Below are positions 1 through 8,037 of a DNA stretch of 48,791 nucleotides, piece after piece. The position numbers were made by a program, and so were the translations under genes. Within the stretch, counting starts at the first letter, position 1; each line of letters begins with the position of its first letter. This stretch comes from an uncultured Roseiflexaceae bacterium (lineage in GTDB: Bacteria; Chloroflexota; Chloroflexia; Chloroflexales; Roseiflexaceae), in contig CALJIC010000079.1 in NCBI GenBank assembly GCA_937974195.1, positions 1-48,791 of the forward strand. The letters run 5' to 3'. The notes under the pieces are model-generated. The model was not told the DNA's origin. It did not search any database and worked only from the letters and a program-made list of their open reading frames with translations.

Positions 1-253
1 GAGGGGTGAGACGGGGTCCGGGGCAGGAGCCCTAGCCACTAGCCGCGCGCAGCGGCAAAGACATGAGGGGTGAGACGGGGTCCGGGGCAGGAGCCCTAGC
101 CACTAGCCGCGCGCAGCGGTGAAGACGTTGAGGAATGAGACGGGGTTTGGGGCAGGAGCCCCAGCCGCCCAGCCGCGCGCAGCGGCAGAGACGTGAGGAA
201 TGAGACGGGGTTTGGGGCAGGAGCCCCAGCCGCCCAGCCGCGCGCAGCGGCAC
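1..253. repeat. Four-copy ~65-bp tandem repeat
   Basis: Four imperfect units start at 1, 65, 130 and 195, a period of 64-65 bp. Each unit opens with gaggggtgagacgggg or gaggaatgagacgggg and closes with cgcgcgcagcgg. Units 1-2 carry tccggggcaggagccctagcc and units 3-4 carry tttggggcaggagccccagcc, so they look like two pairs of duplications. The window begins inside the array, so more copies may lie to the left. No protein-coding signal is convincing here. The array ends about 35 bp before the promoter of the next gene. Confidence 0.85.
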
Positions 254-283
254 ACACAAAGGCCGCCATTTCCCGCACGGAAG

Positions 284-292
284 TGCTATAAT
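284..292 (+). promoter_or_regulatory. Extended -10 promoter, probably leaderless transcript
   Basis: TGCTATAAT is a perfect -10 hexamer (287-292) with the TG extension. No good -35 is visible, which fits an extended -10 promoter. Transcription would start about 7 bases downstream, at or next to the ATG at 300, so the mRNA would have essentially no leader. Confidence 0.65.
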
Positions 293-299
293 ACCCAGT

Positions 300-2084
300 A
301 TGCAGCATTTCCCCGGCCTCACGCCCGAGATTCTCGGCGCGTTCGACGTCCCCGGCGTCGCGGAGCGCTGGGCCGCCGTGCAGCAGCAGCTGCACCCGGC
401 CCTCGCCGCGCTCGCCGAGCAGCTGCGCTCCGCAGCCGCGCGCCGCCTCCCGCGCCAGTGGCCGCTGTACGAGATCACCTACCGCACGCTGCGCTACGTC
501 AACCGCGGCGACGGCACCCGCGCGCCGCTCGACGAGTACTACATGGCGATCGACCGCCCGCCGCGCGGCGCCGGGGTCTACATCGCGATCAGCGCCGCCG
601 AGCGCCGCGTGATCGCCGCGCTGCAGATCACCGGCCGCCGCAAGGAGGACCTGCGCCGGGTCTGGGAGGAGGCGCGCCCGGTCTGGCAGCCGCTCATCGA
701 GGGCCTGAGCGAGGTGCGCTTCGCCGAGCGCCGCCCGCCCGCCGCCGACCAGCGGGCGGCGAGCGGGGCCGATGACTCCGCCGGCCGCCAGGCGACCTGG
801 CTCGACCGGTACCTGGCGAACAGGGGCGCGTCCTACCTGCTCGCCGGCTACTCGTACTCCTGGGACGACGAGCGGATCGCGCGGCCGGAGTTTGCCGAGC
901 AGCTGATCGAGCACGTGCTGGCCCTGCTGCCGCTCAACGAGGCGGTGATGGAGCAGGCCGAGGCGCTCGACCCGACCGGGGCCGCGCTGCTCCGCGAGCA
1001 GCGCGCCCGCTACTCCGCGCTCAGCATCCCGCCGGTCGAGACGATCGTCGAGCGCATCCGCAGCCGCGGCTTCACGCTCCCCGAGAGCCTCATCCGCGCC
1101 TACCACATCGCGCTGCGCACCAAGCCGCTCGTCATCCTGCCGGGCATCTCGGGCACCGGCAAGACCCGGCTCACGCGCCTGTACGCCGACGCGGTCTACG
1201 GCATCGGGGACGGCACATTGTCGCCGGCGGGCCACGAGAACGACCACTACCTGCTGGTGGCGGTGCAGCCGGACTGGCACAACGCCCGCGACCTGCTGGG
1301 CTACTACAACGCGATCAGCGGCCGCTTCCACGCCACACCCTTCCTGCGCTTCCTGATGCGGGCCGCCGCCGACCCGGCCATGCCCTACTTCGTCTGCCTG
1401 GACGAGATGAACCTGGCGCGGCCCGAGTACTACCTCGCGCCGATCCTCTCGGCGCTCGAGACCGAGGACCACCTGATCGACCTCGGCGCGCCCGGCCCGA
1501 CGGTCGAGACGGTGACCGGCGAGGTGCTGCAGAACCCCTTCCGGCTGCCGCTCAACGTGGCGATCACCGGCACGGTGAACGTGGACGAGAGCACGCACGC
1601 GCTGTCCGACAAGCTGCTGGACCGCGCCAACGTGATCGAGCTGACCGACGTCGACCTGGAGGCGTTCCGCGCCTCGTACCGCGGCGCGGTGGATGAGGAG
1701 GCGTGGCGGAAGATCACCGCGGTCCACGCGGTCGTCGCCCGCGCGGGCCAGCCCTTCGGCTACCGCACGCTGGCCGAGATCCTGCGCTACCTCGAGGAGG
1801 CGCGCGGCGTGCTCTCGGCCGAGCAGGCGCTCGACCAGCAGATCAAGCAGAAGGTGCTGCCGAAGCTGCGCGGCGAGGACTCTCCGCGCCTGAGGCGCGC
1901 GCTCTCCGCGCTGCTCGAGCTGTTCCTGGGCGGCGAGCCCGGCGATGCGCCGTGGCCCCCCGGCAAGGCGGCCCGCGTCACGCCGGAGGAGGTCGGCGCC
2001 GCGCCCCTGCCCGAGTCGGCCGAGAAGGTGCGCCGCATGCTCGAGCGCCTCGACGCCGACGGCTTCACGGACTTCTACAGCTAG
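300..2084 (+). CDS. McrB-like AAA+ ATPase with UPF0637-like N-terminus
   Basis: This 594-residue protein has a C-terminal AAA+ domain of the McrB/MoxR type. The Walker A motif GISGTGKT is at residues 282-289, a Walker B CLDEMNLA follows the LVAVQPDWHNARDLLGYYN region, and TGTVNVDEST fits sensor 1. McrB proteins are NTP-driven motors that normally work with the nuclease McrC. No McrC-like gene lies next to this one, so a restriction role is not supported here. Residues 1-150 (LTPEILGAFDVPGVAERW onward) recall the UPF0637/DUF1054 (YktB) fold, but that match is from memory. The ATG at 300 sits only 8 bases after a perfect -10, which argues for leaderless translation. The gene is followed by its own transcriptional break and a new promoter at 2147. 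Confidence 0.75.
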   Translation: MQHFPGLTPEILGAFDVPGVAERWAAVQQQLHPALAALAEQLRSAAARRLPRQWPLYEITYRTLRYVNRGDGTRAPLDEYYMAIDRPPRGAGVYIAISAAERRVIAALQITGRRKEDLRRVWEEARPVWQPLIEGLSEVRFAERRPPAADQRAASGADDSAGRQATWLDRYLANRGASYLLAGYSYSWDDERIARPEFAEQLIEHVLALLPLNEAVMEQAEALDPTGAALLREQRARYSALSIPPVETIVERIRSRGFTLPESLIRAYHIALRTKPLVILPGISGTGKTRLTRLYADAVYGIGDGTLSPAGHENDHYLLVAVQPDWHNARDLLGYYNAISGRFHATPFLRFLMRAAADPAMPYFVCLDEMNLARPEYYLAPILSALETEDHLIDLGAPGPTVETVTGEVLQNPFRLPLNVAITGTVNVDESTHALSDKLLDRANVIELTDVDLEAFRASYRGAVDEEAWRKITAVHAVVARAGQPFGYRTLAEILRYLEEARGVLSAEQALDQQIKQKVLPKLRGEDSPRLRRALSALLELFLGGEPGDAPWPPGKAARVTPEEVGAAPLPESAEKVRRMLERLDADGFTDFYS

Positions 2085-2146
2085 GCGCTGCCCGGGCCCG
2101 CCTCCCCGCGCCCTGCGCCGGTAGCTGCCGAAGATGCCTGGCGGCA

Positions 2147-2155
2147 TGTTACAAT
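2147..2155 (+). promoter_or_regulatory. Extended -10 promoter (TGTTACAAT)
   Basis: TACAAT at 2150-2155 is preceded by TGT, giving an extended -10 element. It lies 37 bp before the GTG start of the exported glycosidase and 60 bp after the stop of the ATPase gene. Confidence 0.5.
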
Positions 2156-2191
2156 CCACGGCGCTGTCATCCGCTCGTCTGGGACTCTGCC

Positions 2192-4195
2192 GTGACCCGT
2201 CGCCCGCGCCGCACGTTCCTCGGCCTCCTCGCCGCCCTGCCGCTCGCCGGCTGCCAGCCGCTGGCGGCGCGCCAAGATCCCGTCCAGACGCCCCAGGCCG
2301 GTGGCTCGCCGGCCCCGTCGCCCCAGGCCGGCGTCTCAGCCTCGCCCGCCCCCGCTGAGTCCGCGTCGATCTCGGCCTCGCCGGCCGCGCGCCCGCTCGT
2401 CCCGCACACCGTCTCCGTCCGCATCCCTGAGTACACGGGCCCCGCCGAGCTGCGCGTCTTCGACAGCCGCGGCAGGCCGGCCGGGAGCTACGAGCTGCGG
2501 CTCGCCGGCGGCGCAGGCGCCGTGCCGATCACCCCGCGCGGCGCGCTCGGCCCGCAGCGGGCGGAGCTGGTCGTGGGCGACCGGGTGGTGGCCGAGACGG
2601 GGCGCCTGTTCGTGCTGGAGGCCGAGACGACGGTGGAGACCGGGCAGCCGCGCTTCGACGAGCTCTACCAGCAGATGCGCGCCTTCATCCAGCGCTGCGC
2701 GCTCCAGTACGAGCTCGATGGCCACATGGTCCGCGGCTACCGCTCGCCGGACAGCCCGCTCCTCTGGCTGCGCGACCACGCCTACCAGGCGCGCGGCTTC
2801 CGCTACTTCGAGCCGGACGTCACGAGCCTGCTGGACGCGTTCCGCCGCGCCCAGCAGGAGGACGGCAGCTTCCCCGACTTCCTGGCGCGCCCGCCGTTCG
2901 CCGCGCAGGCCGGCCGCAAGCAGGTCGAGGCCGACGTCGAGTTCCTGTTCGTCCAGGCGGTCTACGAGGCCTGGCAGGCCAGCGGCGACGACGCCTGGCT
3001 GCGCGAGAACCTCCCGGCGATGCGCCGCGCGCTGGCCTACACCATGGGCCACCCACTGCGCTGGGACCCCGAGCGGCGGCTGGTCAAGCGCCCCTTCACG
3101 ATCGACATGTGGGACTTCGAGTACGGCCCCGCTACCGTCGACCCGAGCAACGGCCAGCCGGCGCCGCGCCACTGGATCGACGAGCGCACGATCTGGGGCA
3201 TCTTCCACGGCGACAACACCGGCCTGGCGCACGCGCTCGAGCTGCTGGCGCGCGCCGAGGAGCGCGTCGGCGAGCCCGCCCGCGCCGAGGAGCTGCGGGC
3301 TGAGGCGCGTGGGATCATGGACCGGCTCAACAGCCTCAGCTGGAACGGCCGCTTCTACACCCACCACGTCCCGCTCGAGCCGTTCGACGTGCCGGGCGTG
3401 GACGAGGCGCGCCAGCTGAGCCTCTCGAACGCCTACGCGCTCAACCGCGGCGTGCTGCGCGAGCACCAGGCCCTCGACATCATCCGCGAGTACCACGAGC
3501 GCGGCGTGCGGCGCGGCGAGACCTTCGCCGAGTGGTACAGCATCGACCCGCCCTTCCCGCCCGGCAGCTTCGGCATGGCCGGGCGGCTCGGCGAGAACCC
3601 CGGCGAGTACGTCAACGGCGGGATCATGCCGCTGGTGGGCGGCGAGCTGGCCCGCGGCGCGTTTCGCTACGGCGCTGCGCGCTACGCCTTCGAGATCCTG
3701 CACCGCTACTACTTCCTCGTGAGCACGACCGGCGCCAGCTACCTGTGGTACTACCCGGCGGGCAACCCGGGCATCTCGGGCGAGCACACCCTCCCGACCG
3801 ACGGCTGGGGCGCCTCGGCCATGCTCGGGGCGCTGATCGAAGGGGCCGCGGGGATCGAGGACCGGAGCGCGCGCTACGCCGACGCGCGGCTCAGCCCGCG
3901 CTGGTCGCACACGCCAGACGTCCATCAGGCGCGAGTCGTCGCCCGCTACGCCGCCTCGGACGGCTACGTCGCCTACGTCTGGCGGCGGGAGGAGCGCGGG
4001 CTGCGGCTGGAGTTCACCGGCTCAGGCGAGCGGGCCAAGGTGCGGCTGCTGCTGCCGGACGAGGCGCCGGAGGCCGTCCGGCTGGAGGTGGACGGCCAGG
4101 AGGCGCCGCACGAGATCGAGCGGGAGGGGGCGAGCCGCTACGCGACCACCACCGTCGAGGCCGGCAGCGGCACCGTCGAGGTCACCTGGTCGTGA
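2192..4195 (+). CDS. Tat-exported lipoprotein, six-hairpin glycosidase-like
   Basis: The GTG at 2192 gives a 667-residue protein that opens with VTRRPRRTFLGLLAALPLAGC. The arginine pair followed by TFL fits a twin-arginine signal, and LAGC is a lipobox, so the mature protein would be a lipid-anchored surface protein. A Pro/Ala/Ser-rich linker (about residues 25-75) follows. The rest looks like an (alpha/alpha)6 glycosidase: RSPDSPLLWLRDHAYQARGF, EADVEFLFVQAVYEAW, TIDMWDFEYGP and GEYVNGGIMPLVGGELARGA are typical helix-hairpin segments of that superfamily (glucoamylase, debranching or rhamnosidase-like). A beta-rich tail closes the protein. Substrate cannot be read from the sequence. The reading frame continues upstream into the previous gene, but codon choice and the signal peptide place the start here. 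Confidence 0.7.
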   Translation: MTRRPRRTFLGLLAALPLAGCQPLAARQDPVQTPQAGGSPAPSPQAGVSASPAPAESASISASPAARPLVPHTVSVRIPEYTGPAELRVFDSRGRPAGSYELRLAGGAGAVPITPRGALGPQRAELVVGDRVVAETGRLFVLEAETTVETGQPRFDELYQQMRAFIQRCALQYELDGHMVRGYRSPDSPLLWLRDHAYQARGFRYFEPDVTSLLDAFRRAQQEDGSFPDFLARPPFAAQAGRKQVEADVEFLFVQAVYEAWQASGDDAWLRENLPAMRRALAYTMGHPLRWDPERRLVKRPFTIDMWDFEYGPATVDPSNGQPAPRHWIDERTIWGIFHGDNTGLAHALELLARAEERVGEPARAEELRAEARGIMDRLNSLSWNGRFYTHHVPLEPFDVPGVDEARQLSLSNAYALNRGVLREHQALDIIREYHERGVRRGETFAEWYSIDPPFPPGSFGMAGRLGENPGEYVNGGIMPLVGGELARGAFRYGAARYAFEILHRYYFLVSTTGASYLWYYPAGNPGISGEHTLPTDGWGASAMLGALIEGAAGIEDRSARYADARLSPRWSHTPDVHQARVVARYAASDGYVAYVWRREERGLRLEFTGSGERAKVRLLLPDEAPEAVRLEVDGQEAPHEIEREGASRYATTTVEAGSGTVEVTWS

Positions 4196-4200
4196 ACGAC

Positions 4201-4231
4201 AGCGCGGCGACACCGCCGGTGTCGCCGCGCT
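4201..4231. terminator. Bidirectional terminator hairpin
   Basis: A perfect 14-bp stem (4201-4214 with 4218-4231) closes on the triloop gcc. It lies between two convergent genes that end at 4195 and 4251, so it can serve both. No long U-tract is present. Confidence 0.7.
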
Positions 4232-4250
4232 CGCGATGAAAACAGCAGCC

Positions 4251-5282
4251 CTACCCGGGCATCTCCTCGCTGCAGAGGACCGTCGTCAGCAGCTCGGTCA
4301 TCTGCGCGGCGGCGACGTCCCGCACCACCAGCGCGTTGTCGGGCTCGCGGGACTGCACCTCGCGCAGCAGCGACGTCAGGTCGCGGCCGTTCGTCAGCGC
4401 CTCGTCCACCAGGTTGTTCAGCTCCTCATCGCCCGCGATCAGCCGCAGCCGGTCGGCCGGCGTCGCGCCGATGATCGTCTGCCCGAAGGCGTAGCCGGGC
4501 TGCGTGATCACCCGCAGCAGCGCCGGCACCGCCGTCCCGAGCTCCGGGTGCAGCGCGTAGATAGCGGCGGCCACGTCGGGCAGGCTCGGCGAGCCGGTGT
4601 CGAAGTCGCGGATCGCGTCGAAGTAGGGCCGCAGCACCCGCACGAGCAGCCGGCCGACGGCGCCGCCGCGGGACTCGAGCGCCGCGAGGAACGGCCCCGG
4701 CTCCACGGTGACGCGGTCGAAGGCGTCGAGCGTCACCAGCTCGAGGCGCATGCGGGCGGCGAGCACCCGGTCCAGCGCATACGGGTCGGCGAAGATGTTG
4801 AACTCGGCCACCGGGGTGGTGTTGCCGCCGCGCCACGCCCCGCCGAGCGCGACGAGCCGGACGCCCTTCATCTCGGCCGGGAACCGCTCGACGGCCATCG
4901 CGATGTTCGTCAGCGGGCCGAGCGCCACCACCGTCAGGTCGCGGTGGCTGCGGGCGGCCGCGGCGAGGGCCGCCGGGGCATCGGTCGGCAGGCCGGACAG
5001 GTCGTAGTTGCCCTGGGCGCCCCAGAAGCCATCGGCGCCGTGGACCAGCGCGCCGGTGAGCGGGCGCCGCCCGTGGAGCGGCTCGGCGGCGCCGATGGTG
5101 ACCGGCAGCCTCGTCTCCGCCGCGTCGAGCAGCGTCAGCAGGTTGCGCGTCGCGTTGGCGACGCTGGTGTTGCCGAACACCGTCGTGAAGCCGAGGACAC
5201 GCGCAGTGCGGAGGAGCCAGACGATCGCCGCCGCATCGTCCACGCCGACGTCGGTGTCCACAAAGATCGGGGTGGGCGTCAT
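4251..5282 (-). CDS. Inosine/uridine-preferring nucleoside hydrolase
   Basis: The 343-residue product belongs to the nucleoside hydrolase family, which cleaves the N-glycosidic bond of ribonucleosides to base plus ribose using a bound calcium ion. The diagnostic N-terminal motif is FVDTDVGVDDAAAIVWLL (residues 7-24), in which the aspartates bind calcium. Other family blocks are VTIGAAEPLHGR, VHGADGFWG, VALGPLTNIAMA and VAEFNIFADPYALD. Length is normal (about 310-350). It lies 9 bp downstream of gatC on the same strand, so the two are probably cotranscribed, though no functional link is obvious. Base specificity cannot be judged. Confidence 0.9.
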   Translation of the reverse strand: MTPTPIFVDTDVGVDDAAAIVWLLRTARVLGFTTVFGNTSVANATRNLLTLLDAAETRLPVTIGAAEPLHGRRPLTGALVHGADGFWGAQGNYDLSGLPTDAPAALAAAARSHRDLTVVALGPLTNIAMAVERFPAEMKGVRLVALGGAWRGGNTTPVAEFNIFADPYALDRVLAARMRLELVTLDAFDRVTVEPGPFLAALESRGGAVGRLLVRVLRPYFDAIRDFDTGSPSLPDVAAAIYALHPELGTAVPALLRVITQPGYAFGQTIIGATPADRLRLIAGDEELNNLVDEALTNGRDLTSLLREVQSREPDNALVVRDVAAAQMTELLTTVLCSEEMPG

Positions 5283-5291
5283 GCTTCTGCG

Positions 5292-5582
5292 TTACTCCTC
5301 GAAGATCGGCCGGACGCGAAACATGCCGTCCTGCTGGTCGGGGGCGTTGGCCAGCGCCTCCTCGCGGGCGAGCGACGGGCGCACCTCGTCGGGGCGCATC
5401 ACGTTCAGCATATCGGTCACCTGGGCGGTGGGCGGCACATCGCTCACGTCCAGCTCCTGCAGCATCTGAAAGTGGTCCAGGATATTGGAGAGCTGCTCGC
5501 GCATCTTCTCCAGCTCATCCGGCGCCAGCCGGAGGCGGGCCAGCCGGGCAACATGCTCTACCTGCGCGATGGTAAGCGCCAT
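5292..5582 (-). CDS. gatC: Asp/Glu-tRNA amidotransferase subunit C
   Basis: This 96-residue protein is GatC, the small belt subunit that stabilises GatA and GatB in the enzyme converting Glu-tRNA(Gln) or Asp-tRNA(Asn) to the amidated form. Family marks are VEHVARLARLRLAPDELEKM near the N-terminus, ILDHFQMLQELDVSDVPPTAQV in the middle and the MRPDEVRPSLAREEALANAP block. Its full normal length is present. gatA and gatB are not adjacent, so the genes are dispersed as in many bacteria. The ATG is preceded by a GAGG ribosome binding site at 8 bases. A ~175-base leader separates it from a likely minus-strand promoter at 5758-5766. Confidence 0.95.
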   Translation of the reverse strand: MALTIAQVEHVARLARLRLAPDELEKMREQLSNILDHFQMLQELDVSDVPPTAQVTDMLNVMRPDEVRPSLAREEALANAPDQQDGMFRVRPIFEE

Positions 5583-5702
5583 GATAGTGACCTCGCTTTT
5601 CGCTTCTCCGCGTTCAGTGCAGGGCGGACCGAGCGTCTTCTGTCATCGAACGGGCGCCGTCTGGCGTGACAGCGCGGCGGCGCAGCCGGCAACCGCCGTG
5701 CC

Positions 5703-5743
5703 ACCCCCTGTCCCTCTTCTGCATATGGAAGGGAGGCAGGGGT
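5703..5743 (-). terminator. Imperfect hairpin after ybbR, in gatC leader
   Basis: CACCCCCTG (5703 on) pairs with CAGGGGTG, and the stem continues with several mismatches to a loop around gcatatg. It sits about 20 bases after the ybbR stop on the minus strand and would also lie in the gatC leader if transcription starts at 5757. It could terminate, attenuate, or be one of the local intergenic palindromes. No U-tract follows. Confidence 0.35.
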
Positions 5744-5757
5744 GAGAACAATGATGG

Positions 5758-5766
5758 ATTATATCA
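5758..5766 (-). promoter_or_regulatory. Extended -10 promoter for gatC-nucleoside hydrolase
   Basis: Read on the minus strand the sequence is TGATATAAT, a perfect -10 with TG extension. It overlaps the ybbR stop region and would give gatC a leader of about 170 bases. Confidence 0.45.
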
Positions 5767-7176
5767 TGGGGGCGGCGTGCTCTCCTCGGCGGGCGGAGTC
5801 TGCGCAGGCGGCGCCGTGGCGGTCTCGGTGGGCTGTGCGGGCGGCGGCTCGGCCGGCTCGGGGGTGGCTTCCTCCTCCGGCTCAGGGGTCGCCGTGACGC
5901 TCGCCGTCTCGGTCGCCTCGGGCGTCGCCGTGGCTGGCGCGCGCAGCGTCACAGTCACCGCTGGCGGGTCCTGGGCCAGGCGAATCCCCTGCGGCAGGCG
6001 AATCTCCGGCACGACGGAGAAGCTGCCGGGGCCCCTGCCCTGGGCGCTCACGATCCCGACCAGGTTGTTCGAGTCCAGGGCGCTGAGCTGCGCCGACGTG
6101 CCCACCAGATCCACCTGGACGACCTGCGGGCTGAGCGAGACGAGCAGCCCGTCCGGGATATCGACCACCTGCACGGCCACCGGCAGGGTGACCTGGAACG
6201 GCCGCGCGAGCGGCGCGATCTCCACCCGCACCACCGCGCTGGTCGGCTCGCCGAAGCCGAGCCGGGTGTTCACCGGCTCCGCGATCGCCACCGTGCGCGT
6301 GAACGTCTCGCTGGCGCCCCCGATGCTCACGACCAGCGTGGAGACGCTCTCCACCTCGTCGAGCGGGCCGGAGCTGCCCGTCAGCGTCACCAGCCGCGGG
6401 GTCACCGACACGCCGGTGACGACGTAGCCGCTCGCCGGCTCGCCGGTGAGCACCGGCACGACCGGCACGCGTTTGACGCCGACGCTGGAGAGGATCGGCA
6501 CCTCCAGGTTCACCTGGCTCGGCTCGATCGTCACGCCCGTCACCACGCGCCCGTCGTCCGACACCGGCTCGGGCGAGCGCGGCGAGTTGTAGTTGGCGGT
6601 GAGCCGGTCGATGTTGGCGGTGACGCGCGCGTGATGCACCCGCTCCACACGCCCCTGCGGGCCGCGCACCCGCACCGAGTCCACCGGCTGCCCGCCGGCC
6701 GTGATCTCGGGCGGGAGGGCCTCGAAGCCGAACGGCACGCTCCCGGTGATCTCGACGGTCAGCGGCACGGTTCTGGTGATCTCGCGGTCCAGCCGGATCA
6801 GCAGGAAGTCCGGGCTGGGGGTGAAGCGCGCCCGCTGCAGCCCCTGGCGCGTGGGCACCACATTGATCGGCACCGAGTGCTCGCCCGGCCCGCGGTCGCT
6901 CACATCGACGAACGCCCGCAGGTCGCTCACCGTCATGTTGCGGAGCGTCTCCTCGTCGGCGTCCACCGTGACGTCCACCGTCGGGCGGGTCGAGCGCGGC
7001 TGGCCGTCCTGGTCCACCACCAGCATGTCGGGCGCGAGCCCTTCGATCTCCACCGGCACGCTATCGAACGAGCTGGTGACATCCGGGTTCTGGGTGTAGG
7101 TGACGAAGACCCACAGCGTGAAGGCCAGCAGCAACGCCATCACAATCCGCAGAACTGCTGCGCGTACTACGGTCAC
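5764..7176 (-). CDS. cdaR: YbbR-domain protein, CdaA regulator
   Basis: The 470-residue product has one N-terminal membrane segment (about residues 9-27) followed by several YbbR repeats outside the membrane. Recognisable repeat cores are VPVEIEGLAPDMLVV, TVPLTVEITGSVPFGFE and VPVVPVLTGEPASGYVV. YbbR (CdaR) proteins bind and modulate the membrane diadenylate cyclase CdaA. The last 75 residues are a Pro/Glu/Thr/Ala-rich tail, probably disordered. The GTG start overlaps the cdaA stop (GTGA), so the two are translationally coupled, which supports a shared complex. Symbol given by synteny and domain. Confidence 0.88.
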   Translation of the reverse strand: MTVVRAAVLRIVMALLLAFTLWVFVTYTQNPDVTSSFDSVPVEIEGLAPDMLVVDQDGQPRSTRPTVDVTVDADEETLRNMTVSDLRAFVDVSDRGPGEHSVPINVVPTRQGLQRARFTPSPDFLLIRLDREITRTVPLTVEITGSVPFGFEALPPEITAGGQPVDSVRVRGPQGRVERVHHARVTANIDRLTANYNSPRSPEPVSDDGRVVTGVTIEPSQVNLEVPILSSVGVKRVPVVPVLTGEPASGYVVTGVSVTPRLVTLTGSSGPLDEVESVSTLVVSIGGASETFTRTVAIAEPVNTRLGFGEPTSAVVRVEIAPLARPFQVTLPVAVQVVDIPDGLLVSLSPQVVQVDLVGTSAQLSALDSNNLVGIVSAQGRGPGSFSVVPEIRLPQGIRLAQDPPAVTVTLRAPATATPEATETASVTATPEPEEEATPEPAEPPPAQPTETATAPPAQTPPAEESTPPP

Positions 7177-8012
7177 TTGCCGGCCTCGTCTTCCAGCGGC
7201 ACCTTCAGCAGCCCGGCCAACATCCCGCGCAGGCGGGCCTCGCTGAGGTAGCTCACCATGCGTCCATCGTTACACAGCGAGATCGCCCCGGTCTCCTCGG
7301 AGACCACCACGGCGATCGCGTCCGACTGTTCCGAGATCCCCTTGGCCGCCCGGTGGCGCGTGCCGTAGCGGCGCTGCCCCACGACATCCTCGCTGAGCGG
7401 CAGCACCACGTTCGCCGCCAGGATGCGGTTGCCGCGCAGGATCACGGCCATGTCGTGCAGCGGCGAGTTCGGGTAGAAGATATTCAGCAGCAGCGGCACC
7501 GCCAGGCGCGCGTCCAGGATCACGCCGCGGTCGGCGTACTCCTGCAGGCCGGTCTCGCGCTCGATCACCATGAGCGCGCCCACGCCCTGCTGCGAGAGCT
7601 GCTGGGCGGCGCGCGCCACGCCGTTGATCGTCTCCAGCAGCTCGGCGCGGTTGGTGCGGTTGAACGGCCGCCCGAACAGGTCGTTCGTCCGGCCCAGGCT
7701 CTCCAGCGCCCGCCGCAGCTCGGGCTGGAAGAGCACCGGGATGGCGACGAACAGCGCCGGCTGGACGGCGTTCCGCAGCAGCCAGCGCAGCGTCTCGAGC
7801 GGCAGGAGCGAGCTGAGCAGGATCGACAGCACCAGCAGCACGCCGATGCCGCGCAGCAGCTGCACGGCGCGCGTGCCGCGGATGACCCCCAGCAGCCAGT
7901 AGAAGATCAGCGCGACGATCGCGATGTCGAGGAGGGGGCGTGGATCGACGAATGGGTTGAGGCGTTCAAGCAGGCGGTTGATCCACTCCAGGATGTTCGG
8001 GATGTCGGGCAT
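7173..8012 (-). CDS. cdaA: Membrane diadenylate cyclase CdaA
   Basis: This 279-residue protein makes cyclic di-AMP from two ATP. The N-terminus has about three membrane helices (LLDIAIVALIFYWLLGVIRG, LLRGIGVLLVLSILLSSLLP and a third before the catalytic domain). The DAC domain follows with GALMVIERETGL, GVILDARLAVPLLLNIFYPN, SPLHDMAVILRGNRILAA, GTRHRAAKGISEQSDA and VVSEETGAIS. The RHR motif is at residues 219-221. The catalytic DGA motif reads D187-M188-A189 instead, and the spacing to RHR is unchanged. That glycine is nearly invariant in enzymes I know, so activity should be checked. It lies 25 bp after the giant TPR gene and is coupled to cdaR. Confidence 0.92.
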   Translation of the reverse strand: MPDIPNILEWINRLLERLNPFVDPRPLLDIAIVALIFYWLLGVIRGTRAVQLLRGIGVLLVLSILLSSLLPLETLRWLLRNAVQPALFVAIPVLFQPELRRALESLGRTNDLFGRPFNRTNRAELLETINGVARAAQQLSQQGVGALMVIERETGLQEYADRGVILDARLAVPLLLNIFYPNSPLHDMAVILRGNRILAANVVLPLSEDVVGQRRYGTRHRAAKGISEQSDAIAVVVSEETGAISLCNDGRMVSYLSEARLRGMLAGLLKVPLEDEAGK

Positions 8013-8037
8013 ATTGAGGTGGCGCGAAGCGGCGCCG

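Noticed and set aside
1..253. CRISPR array at the window start
   Set aside because: The ~65-bp units are repeated over nearly their whole length. There are no unique spacers between short identical repeats and no cas genes.
96..2159. Long open frame antisense to the McrB-like gene (and similar ones such as 21815-24112, 46175-48025)
   Set aside because: High GC leaves few stop codons in antisense frames. The translations are Arg/Gln/Ala-rich with no domain, and each lies opposite a clear gene.
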